Assembly (NCBI GenBank): GCA_002323775.1 | Contig: DCPV01000154.1 | Coordinates: forward strand, 1 to 5,076 | Reading direction: 5' to 3' | Length of the DNA: 5,076 nucleotides | DNA from: Firmicutes bacterium UBA1535 | Lineage (GTDB): Bacteria; Bacillota; Clostridia; Tissierellales; Sedimentibacteraceae | Shown here: in pieces, positions 1 to 5,076 of the stretch | How positions within the stretch are numbered: position 1 is the first letter of the stretch | Layout of the letters: each line of letters starts with the position of its first letter | Translations under genes and position numbers: made by a program | Notes under the pieces: generated by a model | Databases searched by the model: none | What the model saw: only the letters and a program-made list of their open reading frames with translations | What the model was told of the DNA's origin: nothing

Positions 1-906
1 ACAGTGACAACACTGCGTTATCAACTATATGTTGTTTCAGGTATTATGCTGATACTCTCAATAATACTGGCAATTATCATTGCAAAGAGGGTTTCTAAAC
101 CGATCGAAGAAATAAGTCAAAGTGCTTTATCACTTGCCAACGGAAACTATAATACAAATTTCAATGGTAAGGGATTTTATGAAATTGTCGCCCTGTCTGA
201 AACCTTGAACACTGCATCAGTAGAATTAGCCAAGGTTGACCGACTAAGGCGAGAATTGTTAGCCAATGTCTCTCACGATTTACGCACTCCCCTAGCATTA
301 ATTTATAGCTATGCTGAGATGATGAACGATTTTCCAAAGGAAATAACATCCGAGCAGACGCAAATAATTATAGATGAGGCAAAACGACTGACATCACTTG
401 TCAATGATATATTGGATATATCTAAATTAGAATCAGATATGGAAGAACTTAATATTTCCAATTTTAGCATTACACAAAATATATTAGATACAACAGAACG
501 CATGGAAGCCTTGCTTAAAAATGATGGATTTAAAATTGTCTTTTCCTATGATGAGGAAATCTATGTTAATGCAGACAAAATGAAAATTGACAGAGTCTTC
601 TACAATCTTTTGATAAATGCTATAAATTACTCAGGCGAAAGCAGAATAATTACTGTTTCTCAAAAATCTTCAAATAATCATGTACGTATAAGCATAACGG
701 ACAATGGTAGCGGAATTGCACAAGATGAGCTTCCGTTTATATGGGATAGATACTATAAGAGCAGTAAAAACCACAAGCGTGCTGTGACAGGAACTGGGCT
801 TGGACTATCAATCGTAAAAAAAATTATAGACCTGCACGAAGGAAGCTATGGTGTCACCTCAGAACTAGACAAAGGAAGCACATTTTGGTTTGAGATTAAT
901 ATATAA
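1..906 (+). CDS. Sensor histidine kinase, C-terminal part (5' truncated by window edge)
   Basis: This is the membrane-bound sensor kinase of a two-component system; it autophosphorylates on His and passes the phosphate to a response regulator. Counting from the GTG at base 4, residues 9-27 form a transmembrane helix and 28-78 a HAMP linker (AKRVSKPIEEI onward). The HisKA H-box is ANVSHDLRTPL with phospho-acceptor His91. The HATPase domain follows: N-box NLLINAINYS (Asn201, Asn205), G1 DNGSGI (233-238), F-box-like FIWDRYYK (245-252) and G2 GTGLGLSI (263-270). All catalytic boxes look intact. The reading frame is open to base 1, and the first visible residues (TLRYQL just before the helix) look like the end of an extracellular sensor domain. 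The GTG at base 4 is therefore unlikely to be the true start; about 150-200 residues, including a first membrane helix, are probably missing. The stimulus cannot be inferred. The partner regulator is probably upstream, since nothing downstream resembles one. Confidence 0.93.
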   Translation, partial: TVTTLRYQLYVVSGIMLILSIILAIIIAKRVSKPIEEISQSALSLANGNYNTNFNGKGFYEIVALSETLNTASVELAKVDRLRRELLANVSHDLRTPLALIYSYAEMMNDFPKEITSEQTQIIIDEAKRLTSLVNDILDISKLESDMEELNISNFSITQNILDTTERMEALLKNDGFKIVFSYDEEIYVNADKMKIDRVFYNLLINAINYSGESRIITVSQKSSNNHVRISITDNGSGIAQDELPFIWDRYYKSSKNHKRAVTGTGLGLSIVKKIIDLHEGSYGVTSELDKGSTFWFEINI

Positions 907-911
907 AAGTA

Positions 912-957
912 AAAAAGTGTAGATTTTAAGTAAAAACTTATAAAATCTACACTTTTT
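912..957. terminator. Bidirectional intrinsic terminator between convergent genes
   Basis: The arms at 912-928 (AAAAAGTGTAGATTTTA) and 941-957 are perfectly complementary over 17 bp around a 12-nt loop. The lower stem supplies a T tract on the + strand (953-957, then ATTTATATT). On the - strand the exit side is also a T tract (complement of 911-916). It starts 6 bases after the kinase stop and lies about 90 bases beyond the stop of the convergent transporter gene, so one hairpin can end both transcripts. The stem is AT-rich, with only three or four G-C pairs, but long and without mismatches. Confidence 0.85.
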
Positions 958-993
958 ATTTATATTAATCTTATAACTTTATCATTGTTTTTT

Positions 994-1025
994 AATTTTC
1001 TTAAAAATCAAGTATTAAGAAAATT
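994..1025. repeat. AT-rich inverted repeat in convergent spacer
   Basis: AATTTTCTTAA at 994-1004 is matched by its complement at 1015-1025 (11 bp, 10-nt loop), with two more pairs possible past a one-base bulge. It contains only one G-C pair. It lies just after the stop of the minus-strand transporter, but in that direction it is followed by an A tract rather than a T tract, so it is not a good terminator by itself. It could protect the 3' end of the mRNA or simply reflect AT-rich chance pairing. Confidence 0.4.
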
Positions 1026-1046
1026 TAAGTAGATTATCCCGATTTA

Positions 1047-2288
1047 TTAGTCTTTCAAACTTGAGCCGATATATCGATTGTACGATGCGCTATCGCCTAC
1101 AATCCAGCATAAGACAACAACACCAATCAAAACAATAGTCGGCATTTTCCAGCTATTTACAGCATCATGCAAATAGCCTAGCACCATTGGTCCAAAGGCA
1201 GCTAGAAGAAAGCCTATGGATTGAGCCATGCCTGATAAGCTTGCTGCTTCATCTGCATTTTGTGTACGCAAGCTAAAAAACATCATCCCTAATATAAAGG
1301 TAATTCCACCACCGATACCTAATATAATAATCCATAAAGAAACAAGCCCTACACCACTAGGAAAAAGCAATCCCAAAAGCCCTATTATAGTGCATACTGA
1401 ACCGAATGCCATTAATAAACGCTGATTAGCCATACGTCCAGCAAGAACTGAGCCGACAAAGCTCGCAGGAATAACTGCAAACTGCATAAGAGAAAGCATC
1501 CAGCCGGCTTTGCCAGAGTCCATCCCCTGCCCTATTAATATATCAGGTAACCATGCAACTAAGCAAAAGAATACCATTGATTGCAATCCCATATATAAGG
1601 TAACTAACCATGCCAAAGGCGATTTCCACATATTTACATTATTGCCCTTGCTACTTGATTTTTTAGCAATAGGTACTGCTTGATTTTTTCTTCTTAACTG
1701 AGGAATCCACAATATTACTGCTATAAAGCTAAGCACTGCCCAAATCTGCAAGGCCTTAGTCCAGCCTAACCCAGCACCTATTGCCAACGGAATACTCACA
1801 CCAGATGCCAATGCTGCAAATATATTCATAGATACTGAATAAACACCTGTTATTACTCCGACATTATTAGGGAATTCCCTTTTTATTATACTTGGCAACA
1901 GGACATTACCAACAGAAATTGAAATTCCAAGAACTGCCGTTCCTAAGAATAATCCAAGGCTCCCTGCCCATGAACGCAATAAAATTCCAATTGTAAGCGT
2001 AATAAGTGATAAAAATAAAACCCGCTGTGCTCCAAATTTTCTAGCCAAATTAGGAACAATAGGCGAAAATAAGGCAAAGGCAAACAACGGGAGAGTTGTA
2101 ATCATGCCAGCCAAAGTATTTGAAATATGAAGATTGTCACGAATCAAACTGATTAAAGGACTAACCGATGTCATAGATGCTCGCAAATTTGCCGAAATAA
2201 ATACTATTCCAATTATCAGCATTAAAGATGCCGTATTATTTGAATGTGATTGTAAATTTTTTGTTTGATTTTTGTTTGAATGATTCAT
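1047..2288 (-). CDS. MFS transporter, CynX/NimT (YycB-like) family
   Basis: This is a 413-residue inner-membrane major facilitator protein with twelve predicted hydrophobic helices in a 6+6 arrangement. They lie at roughly 22-36, 59-78, 90-106, 108-131, 143-169, 179-196, then 223-249, 261-283, 291-309, 315-337, 352-373 and 382-398, with a basic cytoplasmic loop at 197-221. Motifs typical of the CynX/NimT/YycB group are SANLRASMTSVSPLI near residue 33, LLPSIIKREFPNNVGVITG near 130, and QSMVFFCLVAWLPDIL near 236. Relatives include cyanate (CynX) and 2-nitroimidazole (NimT) transporters, but most members have no known substrate, so none is assigned. The frame can be extended to an ATG at 2315 (422 residues), but that start has no Shine-Dalgarno sequence. 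The ATG at 2288 is preceded by AAAAAGGAG, so I chose it. The gene is convergent with the histidine kinase and divergent from marR, with its own promoter at 2458-2486. Length is usual for the family and no damage is seen. Confidence 0.9.
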   Translation of the reverse strand: MNHSNKNQTKNLQSHSNNTASLMLIIGIVFISANLRASMTSVSPLISLIRDNLHISNTLAGMITTLPLFAFALFSPIVPNLARKFGAQRVLFLSLITLTIGILLRSWAGSLGLFLGTAVLGISISVGNVLLPSIIKREFPNNVGVITGVYSVSMNIFAALASGVSIPLAIGAGLGWTKALQIWAVLSFIAVILWIPQLRRKNQAVPIAKKSSSKGNNVNMWKSPLAWLVTLYMGLQSMVFFCLVAWLPDILIGQGMDSGKAGWMLSLMQFAVIPASFVGSVLAGRMANQRLLMAFGSVCTIIGLLGLLFPSGVGLVSLWIIILGIGGGITFILGMMFFSLRTQNADEAASLSGMAQSIGFLLAAFGPMVLGYLHDAVNSWKMPTIVLIGVVVLCWIVGDSASYNRYIGSSLKD

Positions 2289-2299
2289 TAATAATTTTA

Positions 2300-2308
2300 C
2301 TCCTTTTT
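2300..2308 (-). promoter_or_regulatory. Shine-Dalgarno site that decides the MFS start
   Basis: On the minus strand this reads AAAAAGGAG and ends 11 nt before the ATG at 2288. The longer alternative start at 2315 lies upstream of this site and is preceded only by AT-rich sequence (CAAATATAGTAA). The spacing of 11 nt is slightly long but workable. Confidence 0.7.
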
Positions 2309-2457
2309 CTGTCATTTACTATATTTGAGAAGTTATACAATCTGTTGCTATTAACAAATTAAAGATATTACATATATAAAATTTTCACATTGAATTTTTT
2401 ATTTAGCCTTATTATTACCCTTACTCAAACGTATTATAATGTTTTTATGACTAAAGC

Positions 2458-2486
2458 ATAATACCACGATAATAATGACTTGTCAA
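2458..2486 (-). promoter_or_regulatory. Sigma-A promoter of the MFS transporter gene
   Basis: On the minus strand there is a perfect -35 TTGACA (2486-2481), a 17-bp spacer, and -10 TATTAT (2463-2458; five of six consensus bases). TGG directly before the -10 forms an extended -10 element. Transcription should start near 2450, giving an untranslated leader of about 160 nt before the ATG at 2288. The marR palindrome at 2552-2572 is more than 60 bp upstream and does not overlap it. Confidence 0.75.
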
Positions 2487-2526
2487 ATCTAAGGTTTGTA
2501 TATTTATAAAATATTATAAAAAACTC

Positions 2527-2554
2527 TTGACAAATAAAATTAACAGAGTAAAAT
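2527..2554 (+). promoter_or_regulatory. Sigma-A promoter of marR (and probably the ABC genes)
   Basis: A perfect -35 TTGACA (2527-2532) is followed, after a 16-bp spacer, by -10 TAAAAT (2549-2554; five of six consensus bases). The expected start point is around 2560-2563. The -35 box lies 40 bp from the -35 of the divergent MFS promoter, with an AT-rich stretch between them that could act as an UP element. The -10 box overlaps the operator palindrome at 2552-2572, so a bound repressor would block polymerase. Confidence 0.78.
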
Positions 2555-2572
2555 ACTAATAGTGTTAGTATT
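2552..2572. promoter_or_regulatory. Probable MarR operator
   Basis: A perfect inverted repeat AATACTAA-N5-TTAGTATT (8-bp arms, 21 bp in total) covers the end of the -10 box and the predicted transcription start of the marR promoter. The arm separation places the half-sites about one helical turn apart, as expected for a dimeric winged-helix repressor, and MarR proteins commonly bind such dyads in their own promoters. That this MarR binds here is inferred from position and symmetry. Only a single 7-base match to a half-site (TTAGTAT, 3132-3138) was noticed elsewhere in the window. Confidence 0.7.
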
Positions 2573-2583
2573 ATTTTTGAGAG

Positions 2584-2589
2584 AAGGTG
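2584..2589 (+). promoter_or_regulatory. Shine-Dalgarno site that decides the marR start
   Basis: AAGGTG, within GAGAAGGTGA, lies 5 nt before the ATG at 2595. The frame is open further upstream to a GTG at 2562, but that codon lies inside the operator and about at the transcription start, so it cannot be used with a ribosome site of its own. The ATG at 2595 is therefore the start. Confidence 0.75.
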
Positions 2590-2594
2590 AAACA

Positions 2595-3029
2595 ATGGAT
2601 TATATAGACTTAGCAACACAATTTCTTGAGAATTTGTTTAAACTTAAAAGACATGGGCATCAAAAGAAATTCAATGAGTGTATGCAAGGTGAAGCTATGG
2701 CGATATTGTATATTTTAAGGCGAAAAAATATTGTCATGCCAAGCGATATCAGCAATGATATGAAAATAAGCTCTGCACGAGTTGCTGCCATGCTAAACAG
2801 TCTTGAGAGCAAGGGATATATCACTAGACAAATGGATAAGTCCGACCGACGAAAGATTTTAGTAGACCTTACGCAAGAAGGAAAAGAATTAGCTGAAAAG
2901 CACAGCAAAGCAATTGCAGTTCATACAGCTCATATGCTAGAGACACTAGGTGAGCATGATGCTTTGGAATTAGTAAGAATAGTAAAAAAACTAGCTAATA
3001 TAAACTCAAAAGCCATAACTGATAATTAA
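2595..3029 (+). CDS. MarR-family transcriptional regulator
   Basis: A 144-residue protein of usual MarR length; a cytoplasmic, presumably dimeric winged-helix DNA-binding repressor. An N-terminal helical dimerisation segment (about 1-30) is followed by the wHTH domain. Residues 49-56 (PSDISNDM) form the first HTH helix, and 59-74 (SSARVAAMLNSLESKG) the recognition helix. The wing is at 75-95 (YITRQMDKSDRRKILVDLT), with the family's conserved DxxDRR (Asp81, Asp84, Arg85, Arg86). C-terminal helices (96-140) complete the dimer interface. It is the first gene after a strong promoter whose -10 overlaps a palindrome, which fits autorepression, and it precedes an ABC exporter pair with no convincing terminator between them. 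By analogy with MarR-ABC efflux operons it would be released from DNA by a small toxic ligand or by oxidation. It has only one Cys (position 29), so multi-cysteine redox sensing within one subunit is excluded. The ligand is unknown. Confidence 0.9.
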   Translation: MDYIDLATQFLENLFKLKRHGHQKKFNECMQGEAMAILYILRRKNIVMPSDISNDMKISSARVAAMLNSLESKGYITRQMDKSDRRKILVDLTQEGKELAEKHSKAIAVHTAHMLETLGEHDALELVRIVKKLANINSKAITDN

Positions 3030-3071
3030 CTGATTATCTTTAAACGTAGAATTCTTTTTAATGTAAATAGG

Positions 3072-3077
3072 TATAAT
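3072..3077 (+). promoter_or_regulatory. Possible secondary promoter -10 box before the ABC genes
   Basis: TATAAT is a perfect -10 hexamer in the marR-ABC spacer, but no recognisable -35 lies 16-18 bp upstream (GAATTC-like sequence) and there is no extended TGn. It may be a weak internal promoter or chance in AT-rich DNA. The rest of the spacer (3030-3161) holds AT-rich sequence with no clear terminator, so read-through from the marR promoter is plausible. Confidence 0.3.
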
Positions 3078-3167
3078 GTCGAAAAATTTATATTGCTAAC
3101 ATTATTATTAATTTTTTAAATTTATCAGCAATTAGTATAAATTTCTTTGTTAATAAATTTAATGAAA

Positions 3168-3185
3168 AGCGAAACCAGTTTCGCT
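3168..3185. promoter_or_regulatory. 18-bp palindrome in the ABC leader (hairpin or operator)
   Basis: AGCGAAACCAGTTTCGCT has perfect 8-bp arms around CA. As RNA it can fold as a 7-bp stem with a CCAG tetraloop. It ends 12 nt before the Shine-Dalgarno sequence of the first ABC gene. Its GC content is higher than the surrounding spacer and no T tract follows, so it is not an intrinsic terminator. It does not resemble the marR dyad. It could be an operator for another regulator or an RNA element that affects translation or stability. Confidence 0.5.
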
Positions 3186-3197
3186 ATACAAAATTAT

Positions 3198-3204
3198 GAA
3201 AGGG
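3198..3204 (+). promoter_or_regulatory. Shine-Dalgarno site that decides the first ABC gene start
   Basis: GAAAGGG lies 11 nt before the ATG at 3216. Two upstream in-frame starts, TTG at 3147 and ATG at 3162, are preceded only by AT-rich sequence without a ribosome site, and using them would translate through the palindrome. Confidence 0.65.
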
Positions 3205-3215
3205 CAAAAAATAAT

Positions 3216-4976
3216 ATGTTTAAAATTGTTAAATACTTAAAACTAAAAGAATGGCTTCAAATCGCTGTCAGCCTTGTGTTTATTGTTGCACAGGTTTGGC
3301 TGGATTTAAAATTGCCTGATTATATGTCTGCGATTACCAAACTTGTACAAATGCCTGGCAGTGCTATGAGCGACATTTGGGAGCAAGGCGGATATATGCT
3401 GCTATGTACATTAGGAAGTGTTACATCAGCAATAATTGTAAGCTTTTTTGCTACACGAATAGCTGCATCTTTTTCACAAAGACTTCGCAGCATGCTGTTT
3501 TCTAAAGTAGAATCTTTCTCTATGGAAGAAATAAACAAATTTTCAACTGCAAGTCTTATCACTCGTTCTACCAACGACATTACACAAGTTCAAATGGTTG
3601 TTGTAATGGGACTTCAACTAGTTGCAAAAGCACCTATCATGGCAGCTTGGGCTATTAGCAAGATTGCCGGCAAGGGCTTTGAATGGTCAGTTGTAACCGG
3701 AGGAGCAGTATTAGTATTGATAATAACTATTTCCTTCATTATGATTTTTGTAATGCCAAAATTCCGTAAAATGCAAATTTTGACAGATAATTTAAACAAA
3801 GTGACAAGAGAAAACTTAACTGGACTTCGTGTTGTACGTGCTTACAATGCTGAAGTTTATCAAACAGAAAAATTTGAAAAAGCAAACGATGAATTAACGC
3901 AGACGCATTTATATACCAGTCGAGGCATGGCAGTCATGATGCCTGTAATGAGCATGATTATGGGTGGACTTTCACTTGCTATATATTGGATTGGTGCATA
4001 TTTGATTAACAAAGCAGATTTAATGGAAAGATTAACTATATTCCCAAATATGGTTGTGTTTTCATCATATGCAATTCAAGTTATCATGTCATTTATGATG
4101 CTTGTTATGATATTTATTATGCTTCCACGTGCAACAGTGTCTGCAAAACGTATCAATGAGGTACTGGACACAAAGCCTACTATACTTGATGGAACAAAGC
4201 GTGAAGGAAAACAAGGAATATCAGGCGAGGTTGAATTCAGAAATGTAAGCTTTAAATACCCTGATGCTGCTGAATATGTATTACAGGACATCAGCTTTAC
4301 TGCAAAGCAAGGTGAAACTATTGCGTTCATCGGCTCTACCGGAAGCGGTAAAAGTACGCTTATTAATCTTGTACCTCGTTTCTTTGATGCTACTGAGGGA
4401 GAAATCTTGATTGACGGTATCAATGTTAAAGATTATGTAAAAGAAGATTTATACAACAAAATAGGTTATGTTCCTCAAAAAGCAATTTTATTTAGAGGTA
4501 GTATAAATTCTAACGTAGCCTATGGCAATAACGGTAAAGAAGCATCAAGTCATGATGCAATAAAAAAAGCTGTTTCTATTGCTCAGGTTGTAGATTTTGT
4601 CGAAGCTATGGATGGACAATATGAAGCAGATGTATCTCAAAGCGGTACAAATTTATCGGGTGGACAAAAGCAAAGACTTGCTATAGCTCGTGCTATCTGC
4701 CGAAATCCAGAAATCTATATATTTGACGACAGTTTTTCAGCACTTGATTATAAAACAGACCATATACTTCGCAAGGCTCTCAAGGAAGAAACTGCCAATG
4801 TTACAAACATAATTGTCGCACAACGTATTGGAACAATCATGGATGCTGACCAAATCGTTGTACTTGACGAGGGCAAAATAGTTGGAAAAGGAAAACATAA
4901 AGAACTGTTAAAATCATGTGATGTATATAGAGAAATTGCATTATCACAGCTTAGCGAGGAGGAACTTGTATCATGA
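3216..4976 (+). CDS. ABC exporter half-transporter with degenerate ATPase site
   Basis: A 586-residue membrane-spanning ABC half-transporter (permease fused to ATPase), likely a multidrug or lipid-type exporter subunit. Six transmembrane helices lie in about residues 13-33, 60-80, 132-150, 162-180, 240-262 and 279-302 (type IV/exporter fold). The nucleotide-binding domain has A-loop Tyr348, Walker A GSTGSGKST (373-381, Lys379), Q-loop Gln421 (YVPQ), signature LSGGQ (480-484), Walker B IYIFDD (500-505) and D-loop SALD (508-511). Two catalytic residues are replaced: the Glu after Walker B is Asp505, and the switch His is Gln536 (VAQR). This is the pattern of the degenerate subunit in heterodimeric exporters such as TM287 of TM287/288. 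It implies a required partner with a complete site, and the overlapping next gene fits that role. The start at 3216 gives the family-typical opening MFKIVKYLK...EWL; longer readings (609 or 604 residues) lack ribosome sites. Regulation is probably through the upstream MarR. The substrate is unknown. Confidence 0.92.
   Translation: MFKIVKYLKLKEWLQIAVSLVFIVAQVWLDLKLPDYMSAITKLVQMPGSAMSDIWEQGGYMLLCTLGSVTSAIIVSFFATRIAASFSQRLRSMLFSKVESFSMEEINKFSTASLITRSTNDITQVQMVVVMGLQLVAKAPIMAAWAISKIAGKGFEWSVVTGGAVLVLIITISFIMIFVMPKFRKMQILTDNLNKVTRENLTGLRVVRAYNAEVYQTEKFEKANDELTQTHLYTSRGMAVMMPVMSMIMGGLSLAIYWIGAYLINKADLMERLTIFPNMVVFSSYAIQVIMSFMMLVMIFIMLPRATVSAKRINEVLDTKPTILDGTKREGKQGISGEVEFRNVSFKYPDAAEYVLQDISFTAKQGETIAFIGSTGSGKSTLINLVPRFFDATEGEILIDGINVKDYVKEDLYNKIGYVPQKAILFRGSINSNVAYGNNGKEASSHDAIKKAVSIAQVVDFVEAMDGQYEADVSQSGTNLSGGQKQRLAIARAICRNPEIYIFDDSFSALDYKTDHILRKALKEETANVTNIIVAQRIGTIMDADQIVVLDEGKIVGKGKHKELLKSCDVYREIALSQLSEEELVS
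4957..4962 (+). promoter_or_regulatory. Shine-Dalgarno site of the second ABC gene
   Basis: AGGAGG, a perfect core, lies inside the last codons of the preceding ABC gene and 10 nt before the ATG at 4973. It supports the overlapping start and continued translation of the second subunit. Confidence 0.8.
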
Positions 4977-5076
4977 GTGATAATAGAGAAAAAAGACCGG
5001 CACCAATGGGCGGTCCTGGCATGAGAGGTCCTGGCATGCGTGGTATTGTAGAAAAGCCAAAAGACTTTAAGAAAAC
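4973..5076 (+). CDS. N-terminus of probable partner ABC exporter subunit (3' truncated)
   Basis: Thirty-four codons are visible before the window ends, in an open frame. The start codon overlaps the previous stop as ATGA and has a perfect AGGAGG upstream, so the two genes are co-transcribed and probably translationally coupled. The visible protein begins MSDNREKRPAPMGG and continues through a Gly/Pro/Met/Arg-rich tract (12-24, with two GPGMR copies) to VEKPKDFKK. Polar tails rich in Gly, Pro and Met, followed by a KDFK-type segment leading into the first membrane helix, are common at the start of the second subunit of Firmicutes heterodimeric ABC exporters (the YfiC/TM288-like partner). No ATPase or membrane domain is visible here, so the identification rests on context and this tail. 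I expect a canonical Walker B Glu and switch His downstream. Confidence 0.75.
   Translation, partial: MSDNREKRPAPMGGPGMRGPGMRGIVEKPKDFKK
5012..5038 (+). repeat. Short tandem repeat coding for GPGMR
   Basis: GGTCCTGGCATG occurs at 5012-5023 and again at 5027-5038, exactly 15 nt apart, so the period is five codons. It encodes two GPGMR units in the disordered N-terminal tail of the second ABC subunit. Because the unit is a whole number of codons, gain or loss of copies would change tail length without breaking the frame. Confidence 0.7.

Noticed and set aside
4..6. GTG at base 4 as the true start of the histidine kinase
   Set aside because: The frame is open to the window edge, no upstream sequence is available to show a ribosome site, and the protein would lack its sensor domain and first membrane helix.
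2435..2440. TATAAT near 2435 as a promoter -10 on either strand
   Set aside because: The sequence ATTATAAT is self-complementary, but no -35-like hexamer is found at 16-18 bp on either strand, and better promoters exist nearby for both genes.
2562..2594. Upstream extension of marR from GTG at 2562
   Set aside because: It lies in the operator and at the predicted transcription start, and the good ribosome site is downstream of it, directly before the ATG at 2595.
2434..2619. 61-codon minus-strand reading frame in the divergent spacer
   Set aside because: It runs through both promoters, the operator and the start of marR, has no ribosome site, and its residues look like chance translation of AT-rich DNA.
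3021..3038. Inverted repeat GATAAT-N6-ATTATC over the marR stop as a terminator
   Set aside because: Only six AT-rich pairs (one G-C pair per arm) with a very short T tract; too weak, and downstream genes appear to belong to the same operon.
3147..3215. Longer N-terminus for the first ABC protein from TTG 3147 or ATG 3162
   Set aside because: Neither codon has a Shine-Dalgarno sequence; the extra residues do not look like the family's usual start, whereas the ATG at 3216 does and has GAAAGGG upstream.
4076..4423. 115-codon minus-strand reading frame inside the ABC gene
   Set aside because: It is antisense to the strongly conserved Walker A region and is a by-product of the real frame's codon pattern.

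Overview
The window looks like chromosomal DNA from a low-GC Gram-positive bacterium, most likely a member of the Clostridia. The evidence is AT-rich composition, AT-rich intergenic spacers, purine-rich Shine-Dalgarno sites of the GGAGG type, sigma-A promoters close to consensus (TTGACA), and Firmicutes-style protein families. Nothing in it allows a genus call. I see no tRNA, rRNA, CRISPR array, insertion sequence or phage gene.

Layout. Bases 1-906 (+) hold the 3' part of a membrane sensor histidine kinase (last transmembrane helix, HAMP, HisKA and HATPase domains); its sensor end and probable partner response regulator lie upstream of the window. A perfect 17-bp hairpin at 912-957, with A and T tracts on either side, separates it from a convergent gene and can terminate both. 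Bases 1047-2288 (-) encode a 12-helix MFS transporter of the CynX/NimT/YycB group. The spacer 2289-2594 between this gene and marR carries two divergent sigma-A promoters about 40 bp apart. One drives the MFS gene with a leader of about 160 nt; the other drives a MarR-family repressor gene (2595-3029, +). A palindrome with 8-bp arms lies on the -10 box and start region of the marR promoter and looks like the repressor's own operator.

Downstream, after a 186-nt leader that contains a second, unrelated 18-bp palindrome, comes an ABC exporter subunit (3216-4976, +). It overlaps, by ATGA, the start of a second protein (4973 to the window end) whose Gly/Pro/Met-rich N-terminus resembles that of partner subunits in heterodimeric ABC exporters. 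The first subunit carries Asp in place of the catalytic Glu and Gln in place of the switch His. This is the pattern of the degenerate half of heterodimeric exporters such as TM287/288 and BmrCD.

How the genes may work together (inference): marR and the two ABC genes form a classic ligand-responsive efflux operon, in which MarR represses itself and probably the exporter until a toxic compound binds it. The MFS gene is divergent and has its own promoter; the visible operator does not overlap that promoter, so co-regulation is possible but not shown. The histidine kinase belongs to a separate transcription unit. I did not find convincing evidence of an undescribed system. The most unusual elements are the palindromic leader before the ABC gene and the position of the MarR operator.
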